A DNA stretch of 64,000 nucleotides. Origin: Chryseobacterium sp. BGARF1 (GTDB taxonomy: Bacteria > Bacteroidota > Bacteroidia > Flavobacteriales > Weeksellaceae). The notes beneath the pieces were generated by a model. That model was given only the letters and a program-made list of their open reading frames with translations, was not told the DNA's origin and did no database searches. The stretch spans positions 62,001-126,000 of the forward strand of contig NZ_LELA01000073.1 in the NCBI RefSeq assembly GCF_001677955.1, written 5' to 3'. This document shows, in pieces, positions 46,457 to 56,063 of the stretch; position 1 is the stretch's first letter; each line of letters begins with the position of its first letter. Position numbers and translations under genes: made by a program.

Positions 46457-48466
46457 ATGACTCAAAATAAATCTTTGTTTCAAAAAGAATTGGTTCAGGA
46501 AGCATTGAAGCAGTCTTTTGTGAAACTGAATCCTAAACTGATGTTTAAAAATCCTGTCATGTTTCTCGTATGGCTCGGTACATTGGTGATGTTTTTCGTA
46601 AGCATCTGGACTTTGACAGGAGAGAAATCTCAGGGAAGTTTTGCATATAATTTTACGGTTTTCATCATTCTTCTCCTCACCGTTCTGTTCGGAAACTTTG
46701 CTGAAGCAATTGCCGAAGCAAGAGGAAAAGCTCAGGCAGACAGTCTTCGTAAAACCAGAGAAGAAACACCTGCAAAACTTCAAAATGGCGAAACTATTTC
46801 TTCATCTAAATTACAGAAAGGTGATGTTTTTGTTTGTGAAGCCGGAGACATTATTCCTTCAGACGGAGAGATCATTGAAGGTCTTGCCACAATTGATGAA
46901 AGTGCGATTACCGGCGAATCCGCTCCTGTGATCCGTGAATCGGGTGGTGATAAAAGTTCTGTGACAGGAGGAACAAAAGTTTTGTCCGACAAAATTGTGG
47001 TACAGGTAACTACACAGCCGGGAGAAAGCTTTTTAGATAAAATGATTGCTTTGGTAGAAGGTGCTTCAAGACAGAAAACGCCGAACGAAATTGCATTGAC
47101 CATTTTACTGGCAGGTTTTACATTGGTGTTTATCATTGTTTGCGTAACGTTAAAACCGTTTGCTGATTATTCTAATGTCACGATTACCATTGCATCATTT
47201 ATCTCACTTTTTGTGTGTCTGATTCCTACTACAATTGGCGGATTATTATCTGCGATCGGTATTGCCGGAATGGATAGAGCATTACGAGCTAATGTGATTA
47301 CAAAAAGTGGTAGAGCAGTAGAAACAGCCGGAGATATCGACGTTTTACTTTTAGATAAAACCGGGACAATTACCATCGGAAACCGTAAAGCAACAAGTTT
47401 TTATCCTGCTAACCAAGTTGATGAAATACAATTGATAAAAGCAGCGGTTTTAAGTTCAATGGCGGATGAAACTCCGGAAGGAAAATCGATTATTGAATTG
47501 GCAGGAATCAATCCTTTAAGCTACGAAATAAATAACCCTCAATTTATCAAATTTACGGCAGAAACCAGAAGCTCAGGAATTGATTTTGATGAAACCCGCA
47601 TTCGAAAAGGAGCTACGGATGCCATCAGAAAAATATCTGAAGCAGCTGGAAACACTTTCCCACAAGAAATAGATTTAAAGGTTAAAGAAATTTCTCAAAA
47701 TGGTGGAACGCCATTGGTGGTTTCAGAAAATGAAAAAGTTTTGGGAGTTATTGAACTTCAGGATATTATTAAACCCGGAATCAGTGAACGTTTTGACCGT
47801 CTAAGAAAAATGGGTATTAAAACCGTAATGGTTACCGGAGATAACCCGCTTACCGCAAAATTTATCGCAGAAAAAGCAGGAGTAGATGATTTTATCGCAG
47901 AAGCAAAACCTGAAGATAAGATGAATTACATCAAAAAAGAACAAACTGAAGGTCGCCTGGTTGCGATGATGGGAGACGGTACCAATGATGCTCCCGCTTT
48001 AGCTCAGGCAGATGTGGGTGTTGCAATGAACAGTGGAACTCAGGCTGCAAAAGAAGCCGGAAATATGGTTGACCTTGATAATGATCCGACAAAATTAATT
48101 GAAGTTGTAGAAATTGGTAAACAATTGCTGATGACGAGAGGAACATTAACAACATTCAGTATTGCCAATGACGTTGCCAAATATTTTGCGATTATTCCGG
48201 CATTATTTATCACAGCAATTCCTGCATTACAAGGTTTAAATATTATGAATCTTCACAGCCCGGAAAGTGCAATTTTATCTGCGGTAATCTTCAATGCGAT
48301 TATCATTCCGATATTGATTCCATTGGCATTAAAAGGAGTGGCGTATAAGCCTATTGGCGCATCGGCTTTGTTACGACGTAATCTATTCATCTTCGGATTG
48401 GGTGGTGTGGTAATTCCATTTATCGGTATTAAAATTATAGACATCATCGTTTCCTTATTTTTCTAA
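46457..48466 (+). CDS. kdpB: KdpB, P-type ATPase subunit
   Basis: Energy-coupling P-type ATPase of 669 residues. The phosphorylation site [10 protein letters not shown] has Asp300; the actuator motif ITGES and the hinge text [10 protein letters not shown] and [12 protein letters not shown] are intact. It forms the KdpFABC complex with its neighbours. A 108-base gap follows before kdpC, wider than expected and with an odd reading frame (see findings). Confidence 0.96.
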   Translation: MTQNKSLFQKELVQEALKQSFVKLNPKLMFKNPVMFLVWLGTLVMFFVSIWTLTGEKSQGSFAYNFTVFIILLLTVLFGNFAEAIAEARGKAQADSLRKTREETPAKLQNGETISSSKLQKGDVFVCEAGDIIPSDGEIIEGLATIDESAITGESAPVIRESGGDKSSVTGGTKVLSDKIVVQVTTQPGESFLDKMIALVEGASRQKTPNEIALTILLAGFTLVFIIVCVTLKPFADYSNVTITIASFISLFVCLIPTTIGGLLSAIGIAGMDRALRANVITKSGRAVETAGDIDVLLLDKTGTITIGNRKATSFYPANQVDEIQLIKAAVLSSMADETPEGKSIIELAGINPLSYEINNPQFIKFTAETRSSGIDFDETRIRKGATDAIRKISEAAGNTFPQEIDLKVKEISQNGGTPLVVSENEKVLGVIELQDIIKPGISERFDRLRKMGIKTVMVTGDNPLTAKFIAEKAGVDDFIAEAKPEDKMNYIKKEQTEGRLVAMMGDGTNDAPALAQADVGVAMNSGTQAAKEAGNMVDLDNDPTKLIEVVEIGKQLLMTRGTLTTFSIANDVAKYFAIIPALFITAIPALQGLNIMNLHSPESAILSAVIFNAIIIPILIPLALKGVAYKPIGASALLRRNLFIFGLGGVVIPFIGIKIIDIIVSLFF

Positions 48467-48574
48467 ATATCTAACTGGCTTGGCAAGGAGAAGATTTATT
48501 ATCTTATCATACTTTTCGTCCTTTTAACAATCTCATTTCTTCTTGCCATTTGCCTTTCAATAAATTACTATAAA

Positions 48575-49141
48575 ATGAAAACACATATTTTACCTGCAAT
48601 AAAACTGACAGCTTTATGCATCATTCTTCTTGCAATTATTTATCCGGTTTCTATTTGGGCAATTGCTCAGCTTTCACCTAATCGTGGGAAAGGAGATTTG
48701 ATTACTCATAATAACAAAACCTACTATGCGAATATCGCACAGTCTTTTACCAGCGACAAATATTTTTGGTCAAGACCTTCTTCGGTAGATTACAATGCTG
48801 CAGGTTCGGGAGGAAGCAACAAAGGTCCATCAAATGAAGAGTATTTAAAACAAGTTCAGGCTCGTATCGATACCTTTATGATGAAAAACCCGGGAATTGC
48901 AAAGTCAGAAATCCCTGCAGATCTGGTGACCGCAAGTGGAAGTGGACTTGATTCAAATATCTCGGTACAAGCTGCGAAAATTCAGGCAAAAAGAATTGCT
49001 AAAAGCAGAAATGTATACGAGAGAGAAATAACCAACCTTATTGCTAAACATACCGAAAAACCATTGATTGGACTATTTGGTCCTGAAAAAATCAATGTTC
49101 TTAAATTGAATATCGCATTAGACCAATTGAGTGAAAAATAA
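48575..49141 (+). CDS. kdpC: KdpC, assembly/affinity subunit
   Basis: One-pass membrane protein of 188 residues. The N-terminal helix (LTALCIILLAIIYPVSIWAIAQL) and the blocks YFWSRPSSVDYNAAGSGGSN and DLVTASGSGLDSNISVQAAKIQ are standard for KdpC. The ATG at 48575 is chosen; the same frame is open back to the kdpB stop but lacks a start codon. Confidence 0.95.
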   Translation: MKTHILPAIKLTALCIILLAIIYPVSIWAIAQLSPNRGKGDLITHNNKTYYANIAQSFTSDKYFWSRPSSVDYNAAGSGGSNKGPSNEEYLKQVQARIDTFMMKNPGIAKSEIPADLVTASGSGLDSNISVQAAKIQAKRIAKSRNVYEREITNLIAKHTEKPLIGLFGPEKINVLKLNIALDQLSEK

Positions 49142-49193
49142 GTTTTAAAAATCAATATTATCAACGTGAATTTTATTCAATGAAATTCTTTTA

Positions 49194-49382
49194 TAGTACA
49201 TGATAAAAACTTAAAAACATCTTTTACCGCAAAAGAATCAAAAGAAATGATTGGAAAAGAGACATTCAAAAGTTCACAAAATGTGAGATTTTGAATTGTT
49301 GTTTGTTTTGTTAGCTTTTGAATAACTTATTTCATCTTAAAATCTTTTGTCTCTTTTGCGGTTAAGAAAATGCCGTGTACTA
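49194..49382. repeat. 189-bp MITE-like inverted-repeat element between kdpC and the porin gene
   Basis: Ends TAGTACA (49194-49200) and TGTACTA (49376-49382) are inverted copies. Inside them ACCGCAAAAGAATCAAAAGA (49226 onward) faces CTTTTGTCTCTTTTGCGGT (49343 onward) on the other arm, and the centre has TTCAAAA...TTTTGAA around CACA/TGTG. There is no ORF. The inner text matches part of the repeat at 20051-20070. It looks like a small non-autonomous element or large structured repeat; no target duplication is evident. Confidence 0.55.
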
Positions 49383-49416
49383 AATAAATTCTCCCACAAT
49401 TTTTAATTTAAATCAA

Positions 49417-50496
49417 ATGAAAAAAATACTTTTTGTTTTGTTAGCTGTATGCGGAATCACTGCATCTGCTCAAAACGATTCAATCAAAAAATCACTTACA
49501 ATAGGCGGATACGCTGAAGTTTATTACACAGCAGATTTTAATAATCCTAAAAACAATAACCGCCCAGGATTTGTGTATAGCCACAATAGAAATAACGAAG
49601 TAAACGTGAATTTAGCCTATATAAAAACTGCCTACAACACAGAAAATGTACGAGCTAATCTGGCTCTCGCTGTGGGAACGTATATGAATGCAAATTATGC
49701 AGCCGAACAAGGGATTATGAAAAATGTTTATGAAGCTAATGCGGGTTTAAAGATTTCTAAAAAACATAATTTATGGATTGATGCCGGAATTTTCCCATCA
49801 CATTTAGGTTTTGAAAGTGCGGTAGGAAAAGATAACTGGACGCTTACCCGAAGTCTTTTTGCCGACAATTCTCCTTATTTCGAAACGGGTGCAAAGATTT
49901 CTTACACTTCAGAAAGTGGGAAATGGTTTTTAAGCGGATTGGTACTCAACGGTTGGCAACGTATTCAGAGAGTTGATGGAAATTCTACTCCTGCATTCGG
50001 TCATCAGTTGATATTTAAACCAAACGAAAAATTGACCATTAACAGCAGTTCTTTCATAGGAAATGATAAACCCGACAGTATTCGCCAAATGCGATATTTC
50101 CACAATCTGTATGCGGTATATCAAATTAATAAAAAGTTTGGACTTACTGCAGGCTTTGACATCGGAGCTGAACAAAAAGCAAAAGGAAGCGACCAGTATA
50201 CTATTTGGTACACGCCAGTTTTAATTGCAAAATACAATGCTACAGATAAATTGAGTTTTACAGCAAGAGGAGAATATTATCAGGATGAAAAAGGAGTAAT
50301 CATTTCTACAGGTACAGAAAATGGTTTCAAAACTTTCGGATATTCTTTCAATGCAGACTATCAAATCTTTCCCAATCTTGTCTGGCGAACAGAAATTAGA
50401 AATTTAAGCAGTAAAGATGCTATCTTTATGAACAGAACAGATGAGTTTAATAAAAATAGTTTGACAGCCACTACAGCTTTGGCAATTTCATTTTAA
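49417..50496 (+). CDS. Outer-membrane beta-barrel porin (BBP2/OmpL-like) of the kdp locus
   Basis: Outer-membrane barrel of 359 residues with signal peptide MKKILFVLLAVCGITASAQ. The start of the mature protein, LTIGGYAEVYYTADFNNPKN, and the blocks NLWIDAGIFPSHLGFES, SPYFETGAKISYTS and GYSFNADYQIFPNLVWRTEIR resemble the putative beta-barrel porin-2 family. It sits between kdpC and the kdpD sensor half and may let K+ cross the outer membrane. Only the position supports that. Confidence 0.75.
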   Translation: MKKILFVLLAVCGITASAQNDSIKKSLTIGGYAEVYYTADFNNPKNNNRPGFVYSHNRNNEVNVNLAYIKTAYNTENVRANLALAVGTYMNANYAAEQGIMKNVYEANAGLKISKKHNLWIDAGIFPSHLGFESAVGKDNWTLTRSLFADNSPYFETGAKISYTSESGKWFLSGLVLNGWQRIQRVDGNSTPAFGHQLIFKPNEKLTINSSSFIGNDKPDSIRQMRYFHNLYAVYQINKKFGLTAGFDIGAEQKAKGSDQYTIWYTPVLIAKYNATDKLSFTARGEYYQDEKGVIISTGTENGFKTFGYSFNADYQIFPNLVWRTEIRNLSSKDAIFMNRTDEFNKNSLTATTALAISF

Positions 50497-50506
50497 ATGA
50501 AAAAAA

Positions 50507-51631
50507 ATGAATGAATCACGAAAATCAGCGGAAGAGTTTCTGCAGTTAATTAACAGTTCAAAACGGGGTAAACTGAAAATTTACATCGGAATGAGTGCAG
50601 GTGTAGGAAAAACCTACAGAATGCTGCAGGAAGCGCATGTGCTTCTTCAAAACGGGATTGATGTAAAAATTGGCTATGTAGAAACGCACAATCGTAAAGA
50701 AACTCACGATTTGTTGGAAGGTCTTCCGATTATTCCCAGAAGAAAATTGTTTTACAAAGGAAAAGAGCTCGATGAGCTCGATGTTCCGGCGATTATCGTG
50801 TTGCGTCCTGAGATTGTTATTATCGACGAATTGGCCCACACCAATATTGAAGGAAGTAAAAACAAAAAAAGATGGCAGGATGTTTTTGAAATTTTAGACG
50901 CTGGAATTAATGTTATCAGCGCTGTAAATATCCAACATTTAGAAAGTCTAAACGATGAGGTGAAAACGGTGACGGGAATTGAAGTTACCGAAAGAATTCC
51001 TGATACCGTTTTAGCTTCTGCCGATGAGGTTGTAAACATCGACCTTACTTCCGATGAATTGATTACCAGATTAAAAGAAGGGAAAATTTACGATAAAAGT
51101 AAAATTTCTTCTGCACTCGATAATTTTTTTAAAAACGAAAATATTCTTCAGCTTCGTGAGCTGGCGTTGAAAGAAGTTGCATCGCAGGTAACCAGAAAAG
51201 TAGAAACCGAAATTATAACCGGAAAAACTTTAAGGAAAGAAAAATTCCTTGCATGCATCAGTTCAAACGAAACGACGGCTAAAAATGTGATCAGAAAAAC
51301 GGCGAGATTGGCAAGTTATTACAACAGTCAGTGGTTTTTACTGTATGTGCAGGTTCCTCGTGAATCGGCAGATAGAATTGCCCTTAACAAGCAAAGACAT
51401 TTGATCAATAATTTTAAACTGGCTACAGAATTGGGAGCAGAAATCATAAAGATTCAAAGTAAAAATATTGCAATGACGATTATGGAGCAGTGCGAAGAGC
51501 GTAAGATTACGACTGTTTGTATCGGAAAACCACATTTAGATATTTGGAGAATTATTTTGGCAACAGACACTTTTAATTCCTTACTCAAAAGACTTTCAAA
51601 ACAGAACGTAGATTTAGTAATTTTGTCGTAA
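50507..51631 (+). CDS. kdpD: KdpD sensor half (KdpD plus USP domains), lacking the kinase
   Basis: Cytoplasmic protein of 374 residues equal to the N-terminal part of KdpD. The Walker A text GMSAGVGKT (28-36), VIIDELAHTN and INIQHLESLND-like text (VNIQHLESLN) are diagnostic; the last ~120 residues form a universal-stress-type domain. The four helices and the kinase of full KdpD are absent. Its stop overlaps the start of the next gene (TAATG), which encodes a separate histidine kinase. Input to that kinase is the likely role. Confidence 0.9.
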   Translation: MNESRKSAEEFLQLINSSKRGKLKIYIGMSAGVGKTYRMLQEAHVLLQNGIDVKIGYVETHNRKETHDLLEGLPIIPRRKLFYKGKELDELDVPAIIVLRPEIVIIDELAHTNIEGSKNKKRWQDVFEILDAGINVISAVNIQHLESLNDEVKTVTGIEVTERIPDTVLASADEVVNIDLTSDELITRLKEGKIYDKSKISSALDNFFKNENILQLRELALKEVASQVTRKVETEIITGKTLRKEKFLACISSNETTAKNVIRKTARLASYYNSQWFLLYVQVPRESADRIALNKQRHLINNFKLATELGAEIIKIQSKNIAMTIMEQCEERKITTVCIGKPHLDIWRIILATDTFNSLLKRLSKQNVDLVILS

Positions 51632-53358
51632 TGAAAATAAAAACAAAGCTTAATGCAGGCGTTGGTCTCCTGTTTTTTATGATAATTGTACTTTCCACTT
51701 TGGGTGGATGGTTTATTTATCAGCTTAAAAAAGACACGCAGAATATTCTTACTGACAATTACAATACGTTGCAGTATTCCCGAAATATGCTGTTATCGCT
51801 TGAAGAAATTGGTAAAGAACCTTTTGCCATAGCAGAATTTCAAAAAAATCTTGATCTTCAACGTCAGAATATTACAGAAGATGGAGAAAAAGAAGCTACG
51901 AAAAATATACTCGCTCATTTTTCAGATTTAAAAAATAATGAAGGAAATTTAAATTTACATTCAGCCATTCGAAAAGATATTGCAGAATTGATGCAGCTGA
52001 ATATGAATGCTATCCAGATTAAAAGTGGAATTGCTAATACAACCGCACAAAATGCGATTGCCGTTATTTCTATCGCAGGAACATTGTGTTTTTTGATTGC
52101 TTTTATTTTGATGGTGAATCTTCCAGCCAATATTTCAAATCCAATCCGTGAATTGACTTCGAGTATTCATCAGATAGCCAATCAGAATTACAGAGAGCGG
52201 GTACAGTTTGAAAGTAACAGTGAATTTGGTGAACTGGCGAGATCTTTTAATACGATGGCTGAAAAACTTCAGGAATATTCTGAAAGTCGAATTGATAAAA
52301 TTTTAAAAGGAAAAAAACGCATCGAGACCTTGATCGACAATATGCACGATGCCGTAATAGGAATCGATGAAAACAGAAAAGTTCTTTTTGTAAATGATGA
52401 AGCCTTAAAAATTTCCGGTCTTAAAAAAGAAAACTTTGTAGGTAAACTCATTCAGGATGTTGCTGTGAGCAATGATCTGGTGCGTGATCTTATTAAAGAG
52501 ATTATTGATCCGGATGTAGAGAAAAATCCTGCCGAATTATTGAAAATTTTTGTGGAAGGAAAAGAAAATTATTTCGAAAAAGAAATTTTAGACATCAATG
52601 TAATTCCTACCGGTGAAAATGAAAGCCGCTTTATTGGTCAGGTGATTATGCTTCGAAATATTACGCCTTTTAAAGAGCTTGATTTGGCTAAAACCCGTTT
52701 TATAGGAACTGTTTCTCATGAATTTAAAACTCCTATTTCTTCGATACAAATGGGATTGCAGTTATTGGAAAATGAAAAAATCGGCAGCCTTAATGAAGAG
52801 CAGCAAAAATTGATCAAAGGGATTGATGAAGATACATTGCGATTGCTTAAGATTACAGGTGAACTATTAAATGTAGCTCAATTGGAAACCGGAGTAAGTC
52901 AATTGAATATTCGTCCGTTTAAGATTAATACAATGCTTGAAGAAGTCATTAAAACCAATAGATCTGCAGCTGATAAAAGACAAATATCTATTATTACAGA
53001 TATAGGTTCAGGGTTAGATATCATCAATGCAGATCAGGAAAAGACGTTGTGGGTTCTCAATAATATTGTTTCTAATGCAATCCGTTATTCTTATGAACAA
53101 TCAACTGTTACTATAAAAATTGAAAAGCTTGATTCTGACCATGTGAAGTTTTCTGTAGAAGATCAAGGTTTAGGGATTGATGAGCAATATCTGAAACATA
53201 TTTTCACAAGGTATTTTAGAGTTCCTGGTACAAAAGCTGAAGGAACAGGTTTAGGGCTCAGTATCAGTAAAGAGTTTATTGAAGCACAACGTGGAAGCAT
53301 TGCTGTAGAAAGCGAAGTAGGAAAGGGGAGTGTATTCAGTTTTATTTTAAAAAATTAA
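51631..53358 (+). CDS. HAMP/PAS sensor histidine kinase, partner of the split KdpD
   Basis: Inner-membrane kinase of 575 residues. Two helices (residues ~10-32 and ~150-170) enclose a periplasmic helical domain; a HAMP (~172-222), a PAS (~230-350), HisKA with FIGTVSHEFKTPISSIQMGL and HATPase with ADQEKTLWVLNNIVSNAIRY and GTGLGLSISKEF follow. It overlaps the KdpD-half gene by one base. With the sigma-54-type regulator at 41954 it should form the two-component pair for kdp. It is not homologous to the KdpD C-terminal half in its sensor part. Confidence 0.88.
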   Translation: MKIKTKLNAGVGLLFFMIIVLSTLGGWFIYQLKKDTQNILTDNYNTLQYSRNMLLSLEEIGKEPFAIAEFQKNLDLQRQNITEDGEKEATKNILAHFSDLKNNEGNLNLHSAIRKDIAELMQLNMNAIQIKSGIANTTAQNAIAVISIAGTLCFLIAFILMVNLPANISNPIRELTSSIHQIANQNYRERVQFESNSEFGELARSFNTMAEKLQEYSESRIDKILKGKKRIETLIDNMHDAVIGIDENRKVLFVNDEALKISGLKKENFVGKLIQDVAVSNDLVRDLIKEIIDPDVEKNPAELLKIFVEGKENYFEKEILDINVIPTGENESRFIGQVIMLRNITPFKELDLAKTRFIGTVSHEFKTPISSIQMGLQLLENEKIGSLNEEQQKLIKGIDEDTLRLLKITGELLNVAQLETGVSQLNIRPFKINTMLEEVIKTNRSAADKRQISIITDIGSGLDIINADQEKTLWVLNNIVSNAIRYSYEQSTVTIKIEKLDSDHVKFSVEDQGLGIDEQYLKHIFTRYFRVPGTKAEGTGLGLSISKEFIEAQRGSIAVESEVGKGSVFSFILKN

Positions 53359-53417
53359 TGTAACAATAGTAAAACTACATTTTTTAATTGAAAAGCAATA
53401 CAACATGATCTAAATTA

Positions 53418-53453
53418 AAAAAGTAGCTGGAAAAATATTTCCAACTACTTTTT
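53418..53453 (+). terminator. Rho-independent terminator at the end of the kdp operon
   Basis: AAAAGTAGCTGGAAA pairs with TTTCCAACTACTTTT around an AATA loop, with A-runs and T-runs outside, so it may also serve the minus-strand gene at 53472. Confidence 0.82.
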
Positions 53454-53471
53454 ATCTTTTTGTTTTACTCT

Positions 53472-53666
<195 letters not shown>

Positions 53667-53796
53667 CTAGTTATATGCATTTTCTGTGCCTTTATTGATT
53701 TTAAATGTCGTCTTCAAAAAATATTTTTTCTTTTTATATCTGATTTACAGAGGTTTAATTTTGGCAATGTGGTATTTTTTATTTTTGACAAAGCAT

Positions 53797-53821
53797 AAAA
53801 AGATCCGGCTAAGGATCTTTT
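53797..53821 (-). terminator. Rho-independent terminator after the DUF892 gene
   Basis: AAAAGATCC and GGATCTTTT flank a short loop; on the minus strand the T-run follows the stem. It lies 12 bases after the stop of the DUF892 gene. Confidence 0.75.
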
Positions 53822-53832
53822 ATAGTGAATGG

Positions 53833-54420
53833 TTAATCATTTATTGCTTTGGAGTTGAGATTGGTATCTGCAAGTTTCGAGAGCAAATCATTACAGTTTT
53901 TCTCTTCATCTAAGGTAGAAAGCAGCTGTTTAAGACAATCTTTTTCTTTAAGGATTTTTGCATATGCTGCCAAAGTTCCATACGTCGCAATTTCATAATG
54001 CTCAACTTTTTGCGAAGCAGCGATAATTCCTACATCACGCACTGCACCTGGTTTTGTTTCTTCCATAATGCTTTTGCCTTCATCTAAAAGTCCTTGCATT
54101 GCATCACATTTTTTCGCCTGCGGTTTTTTCTTTAATGCTTTAAAACATGCTTCAAGTCTTTTTAGCTGTTCTTTGGTTTCTTCCAAATGGTCGCCGATGG
54201 CTTTTTTAAGTTTGGGATCGGTTGCATTTTTCTGCATTTTGGGTAACGCTTTTGTAAGCGCTTTTTCTGCCCAGTAAATATCCTTTAAAGCATCTTCAAA
54301 TAAATCACTCAGATTTTTTGCAGCATCTTTTTTTGCAGGAGTTTTAGCGGTAGATTTTACTGGGGATTTTGTCGTTTTTTTAGCTGAATCTTTTTTAGCA
54401 GATACACTTTTAGTTTTCAT
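53833..54420 (-). CDS. DUF892/YciE ferritin-like protein with a lysine-rich N-terminal tail
   Basis: Soluble four-helix-bundle protein of 195 residues. The ferritin-like core (LSDLFEDALKDIYWAEKALTKALPKM, HLEETKEQLKRLE, KVEHYEIATYGTLAAYA) matches the DUF892/YciE family, seen in stress and iron/oxidant contexts. The first ~37 residues are Lys/Ala/Ser/Thr/Pro-rich (for example KKTTKSPVKSTAKTPAKK), like histone H1 tails. That tail is unusual for the family and may bind DNA. It lies beside other small stress-type genes. Confidence 0.85.
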   Translation of the reverse strand: MKTKSVSAKKDSAKKTTKSPVKSTAKTPAKKDAAKNLSDLFEDALKDIYWAEKALTKALPKMQKNATDPKLKKAIGDHLEETKEQLKRLEACFKALKKKPQAKKCDAMQGLLDEGKSIMEETKPGAVRDVGIIAASQKVEHYEIATYGTLAAYAKILKEKDCLKQLLSTLDEEKNCNDLLSKLADTNLNSKAIND

Positions 54421-54530
54421 AAAAAATTTTGTTAGGTGGTTTATCTTTTAAAATTACAATTTTCAGACCATCGAAGGTAAATCCCTTACAATGTGGTATC
54501 TATTGTAAATAGGAGGGTTTAAATAAAATG

Positions 54531-54758
54531 TTATTCTTCTTCTTTTTTAAAACTAATGACTTCAAAAGCGTCATCAGAAGAATATTTTTTACAACTGTTA
54601 TCATCAAATTTTTTAGGATTTTTCAGAAAATCATCGATGAATTTTTTGCTTTCATCAGTGTTGGCAGGTGAGATCACAAGATGATATTGTTTGAGTACCG
54701 ATTCATCGGCATTTTTCAGAGATTCCTTTTTATGCAATAATGCTTCTTTATGGTTCAT
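54531..54758 (-). CDS. Hypothetical charged protein, 75 residues
   Basis: A very polar, helical protein (rich in Lys, Glu, Asp, Ser) ending SFKKEEE. It begins NHKEALLHKKESLKNADES. I do not recognise a family. It is encoded next to the DUF892 gene on the same strand, 110 bases away, so a shared stress role is possible but unproven. Confidence 0.6.
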   Translation of the reverse strand: MNHKEALLHKKESLKNADESVLKQYHLVISPANTDESKKFIDDFLKNPKKFDDNSCKKYSSDDAFEVISFKKEEE

Positions 54759-54880
54759 AAATTTATATTTTTAAAATTATTATTAATTTTTACTTTCTTA
54801 ATCAAAAGATCTTTAACAATAAACATGCCCACAAATTTCGCTACGCTTTGTATTTAATTATTTTTCAGGTTATTGTATAC

Positions 54881-54906
54881 AAAAAAATGCCTACATAGTG
54901 TAGGCA
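54881..54906 (-). terminator. Rho-independent terminator on the minus strand
   Basis: GCCTACA (54889-54895) pairs with TGTAGGC (54899-54905), and the A-run 54881-54887 gives the T-tail on the minus strand. It lies 150 bases after the stop of the 196-residue gene, so it ends that transcript or a small RNA between. Confidence 0.7.
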
Positions 54907-54983
54907 ATTCAAGATCATAATAATATAATTGATTGTGGTGTGCATTACACATTACAATTCATATGCCATGCATAGCTCGTGTG

Positions 54984-55023
54984 GTACCTAAACTTTAATT
55001 TTTTATTGAGAAAGGTTTAGTAC
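54984..55023. other. Imperfect inverted repeat, possible small RNA structure
   Basis: GTACCTAAACTTT (54984-54996) pairs with AAAGGTTTAGTAC (55011-55023), with single-base bulges. It lies between the stop of the 196-residue gene and the terminator at 54881-54906, with no ORF. It may be part of a 3' untranslated region or of a small RNA. Confidence 0.35.
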
Positions 55024-55057
55024 AAGCATTTTATTGCTAACCATAATTAAATATGAT

Positions 55058-55648
55058 TTACTCCAATTGATTTTCAGGATATCTAAAATTTAGCAACGTA
55101 GGTAAAGCTTTTAAAGCGATTTTCGTCGGTTTTTTCTTTTTCTTTTTTTCTGAGCCTAATAATTGGCTCACTTCAGTTTTTTCTCCTTTTACGAGATCAA
55201 ATTTTGTTTCAGTCGTGGTATCTTTACCATCCCAAACGATTTTAGAGATTTGAATTAATTCAAACTTTCCGTTCTGATAACGGAATGTATAATACTCTTT
55301 TACATCTTTTATTTCACAATAGAGAATAAGGTTTCCATTTTCAATAAGTGCACTCGGAACCTGGTCACCACCATATTTCCCATTAGGATATTGAGGATTA
55401 AAAACCTCTTTCGAAGAAAATTCTAATCTGAGTTTTCTGTTGGATTGAAGTAAAAAAATCTGCAGTTTCAAAGGTTGCTGTACGTCAACGGTATCCATCG
55501 TCAAAATGACCTTATCCTGCAGGCCGTCTCGGTTCAAATCACCCATTTCTTCTCTTACACGTACCGTAAAATGTTCGGTATTATTTTTTTGTTGCGCATA
55601 AATATTCAGGGAGGAAAAAACTAAAAATATCAGCAATGTGTTTTTCAT
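55058..55648 (-). CDS. Secreted hypothetical protein with an FG-GAP/VCBS-like motif
   Basis: Exported protein of 196 residues with signal peptide MKNTLLIFLVFSSLNIYAQ. One calcium-type motif GDLNRDGLQDKVIL (near residue 37) resembles VCBS/FG-GAP repeats, and a K-run (EKKKKKKP, near residue 168) breaks the chain near the end. Such 'GDLNGDG...DKV' proteins are common in Chryseobacterium and of unknown function. It is divergent from the kinase operon at 56064. Confidence 0.7.
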   Translation of the reverse strand: MKNTLLIFLVFSSLNIYAQQKNNTEHFTVRVREEMGDLNRDGLQDKVILTMDTVDVQQPLKLQIFLLQSNRKLRLEFSSKEVFNPQYPNGKYGGDQVPSALIENGNLILYCEIKDVKEYYTFRYQNGKFELIQISKIVWDGKDTTTETKFDLVKGEKTEVSQLLGSEKKKKKKPTKIALKALPTLLNFRYPENQLE

Positions 55649-56063
55649 GGTTTAAATAAAAGTTTATTAATGAATAAGAATGTTTTGTTTGGCTAAAAAC
55701 TCATATCATCAATAGTTCGTTTAAAACAAAAAACACCCAAATTTTAACGGACAAGATAAACAAAATCAGGAGAATAATAAAAAGATATTTGCAAGGTAAA
55801 TTATTATGTTTTGTAAGACTATTATTTAGAAACTGAAGAAGGAGGTGTACTTATGATTTTTATTTTTTTAAACTAAGCTAATTTTTCTCTTAAATAATCA
55901 ATAATCAAATTTGTCATTTTTAAAATATATTCTGTTAATTTTTAGAATAAATTAATGATAATGTAGAATATGATAAAAATGGTTTATAAATAACTGTTTA
56001 TCGGATTATTGTAAGTATTTTTGAGTCAGAAACAAATAATAAATAATTGATTTTACCCTAGAT
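55649..56063. other. Divergent intergenic region before the kinase operon
   Basis: A 415-base gap. It holds a full Shine-Dalgarno-like text AAGGAGGTG at 55839-55847, 5 bases before an ATG (55853) that opens only 7 codons, and a TATTTTTG -7-like box at 56016-56023, some 40 bases before the kinase start. I cannot place a matching -33 element. The rest is AT-rich and featureless. Confidence 0.45.
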
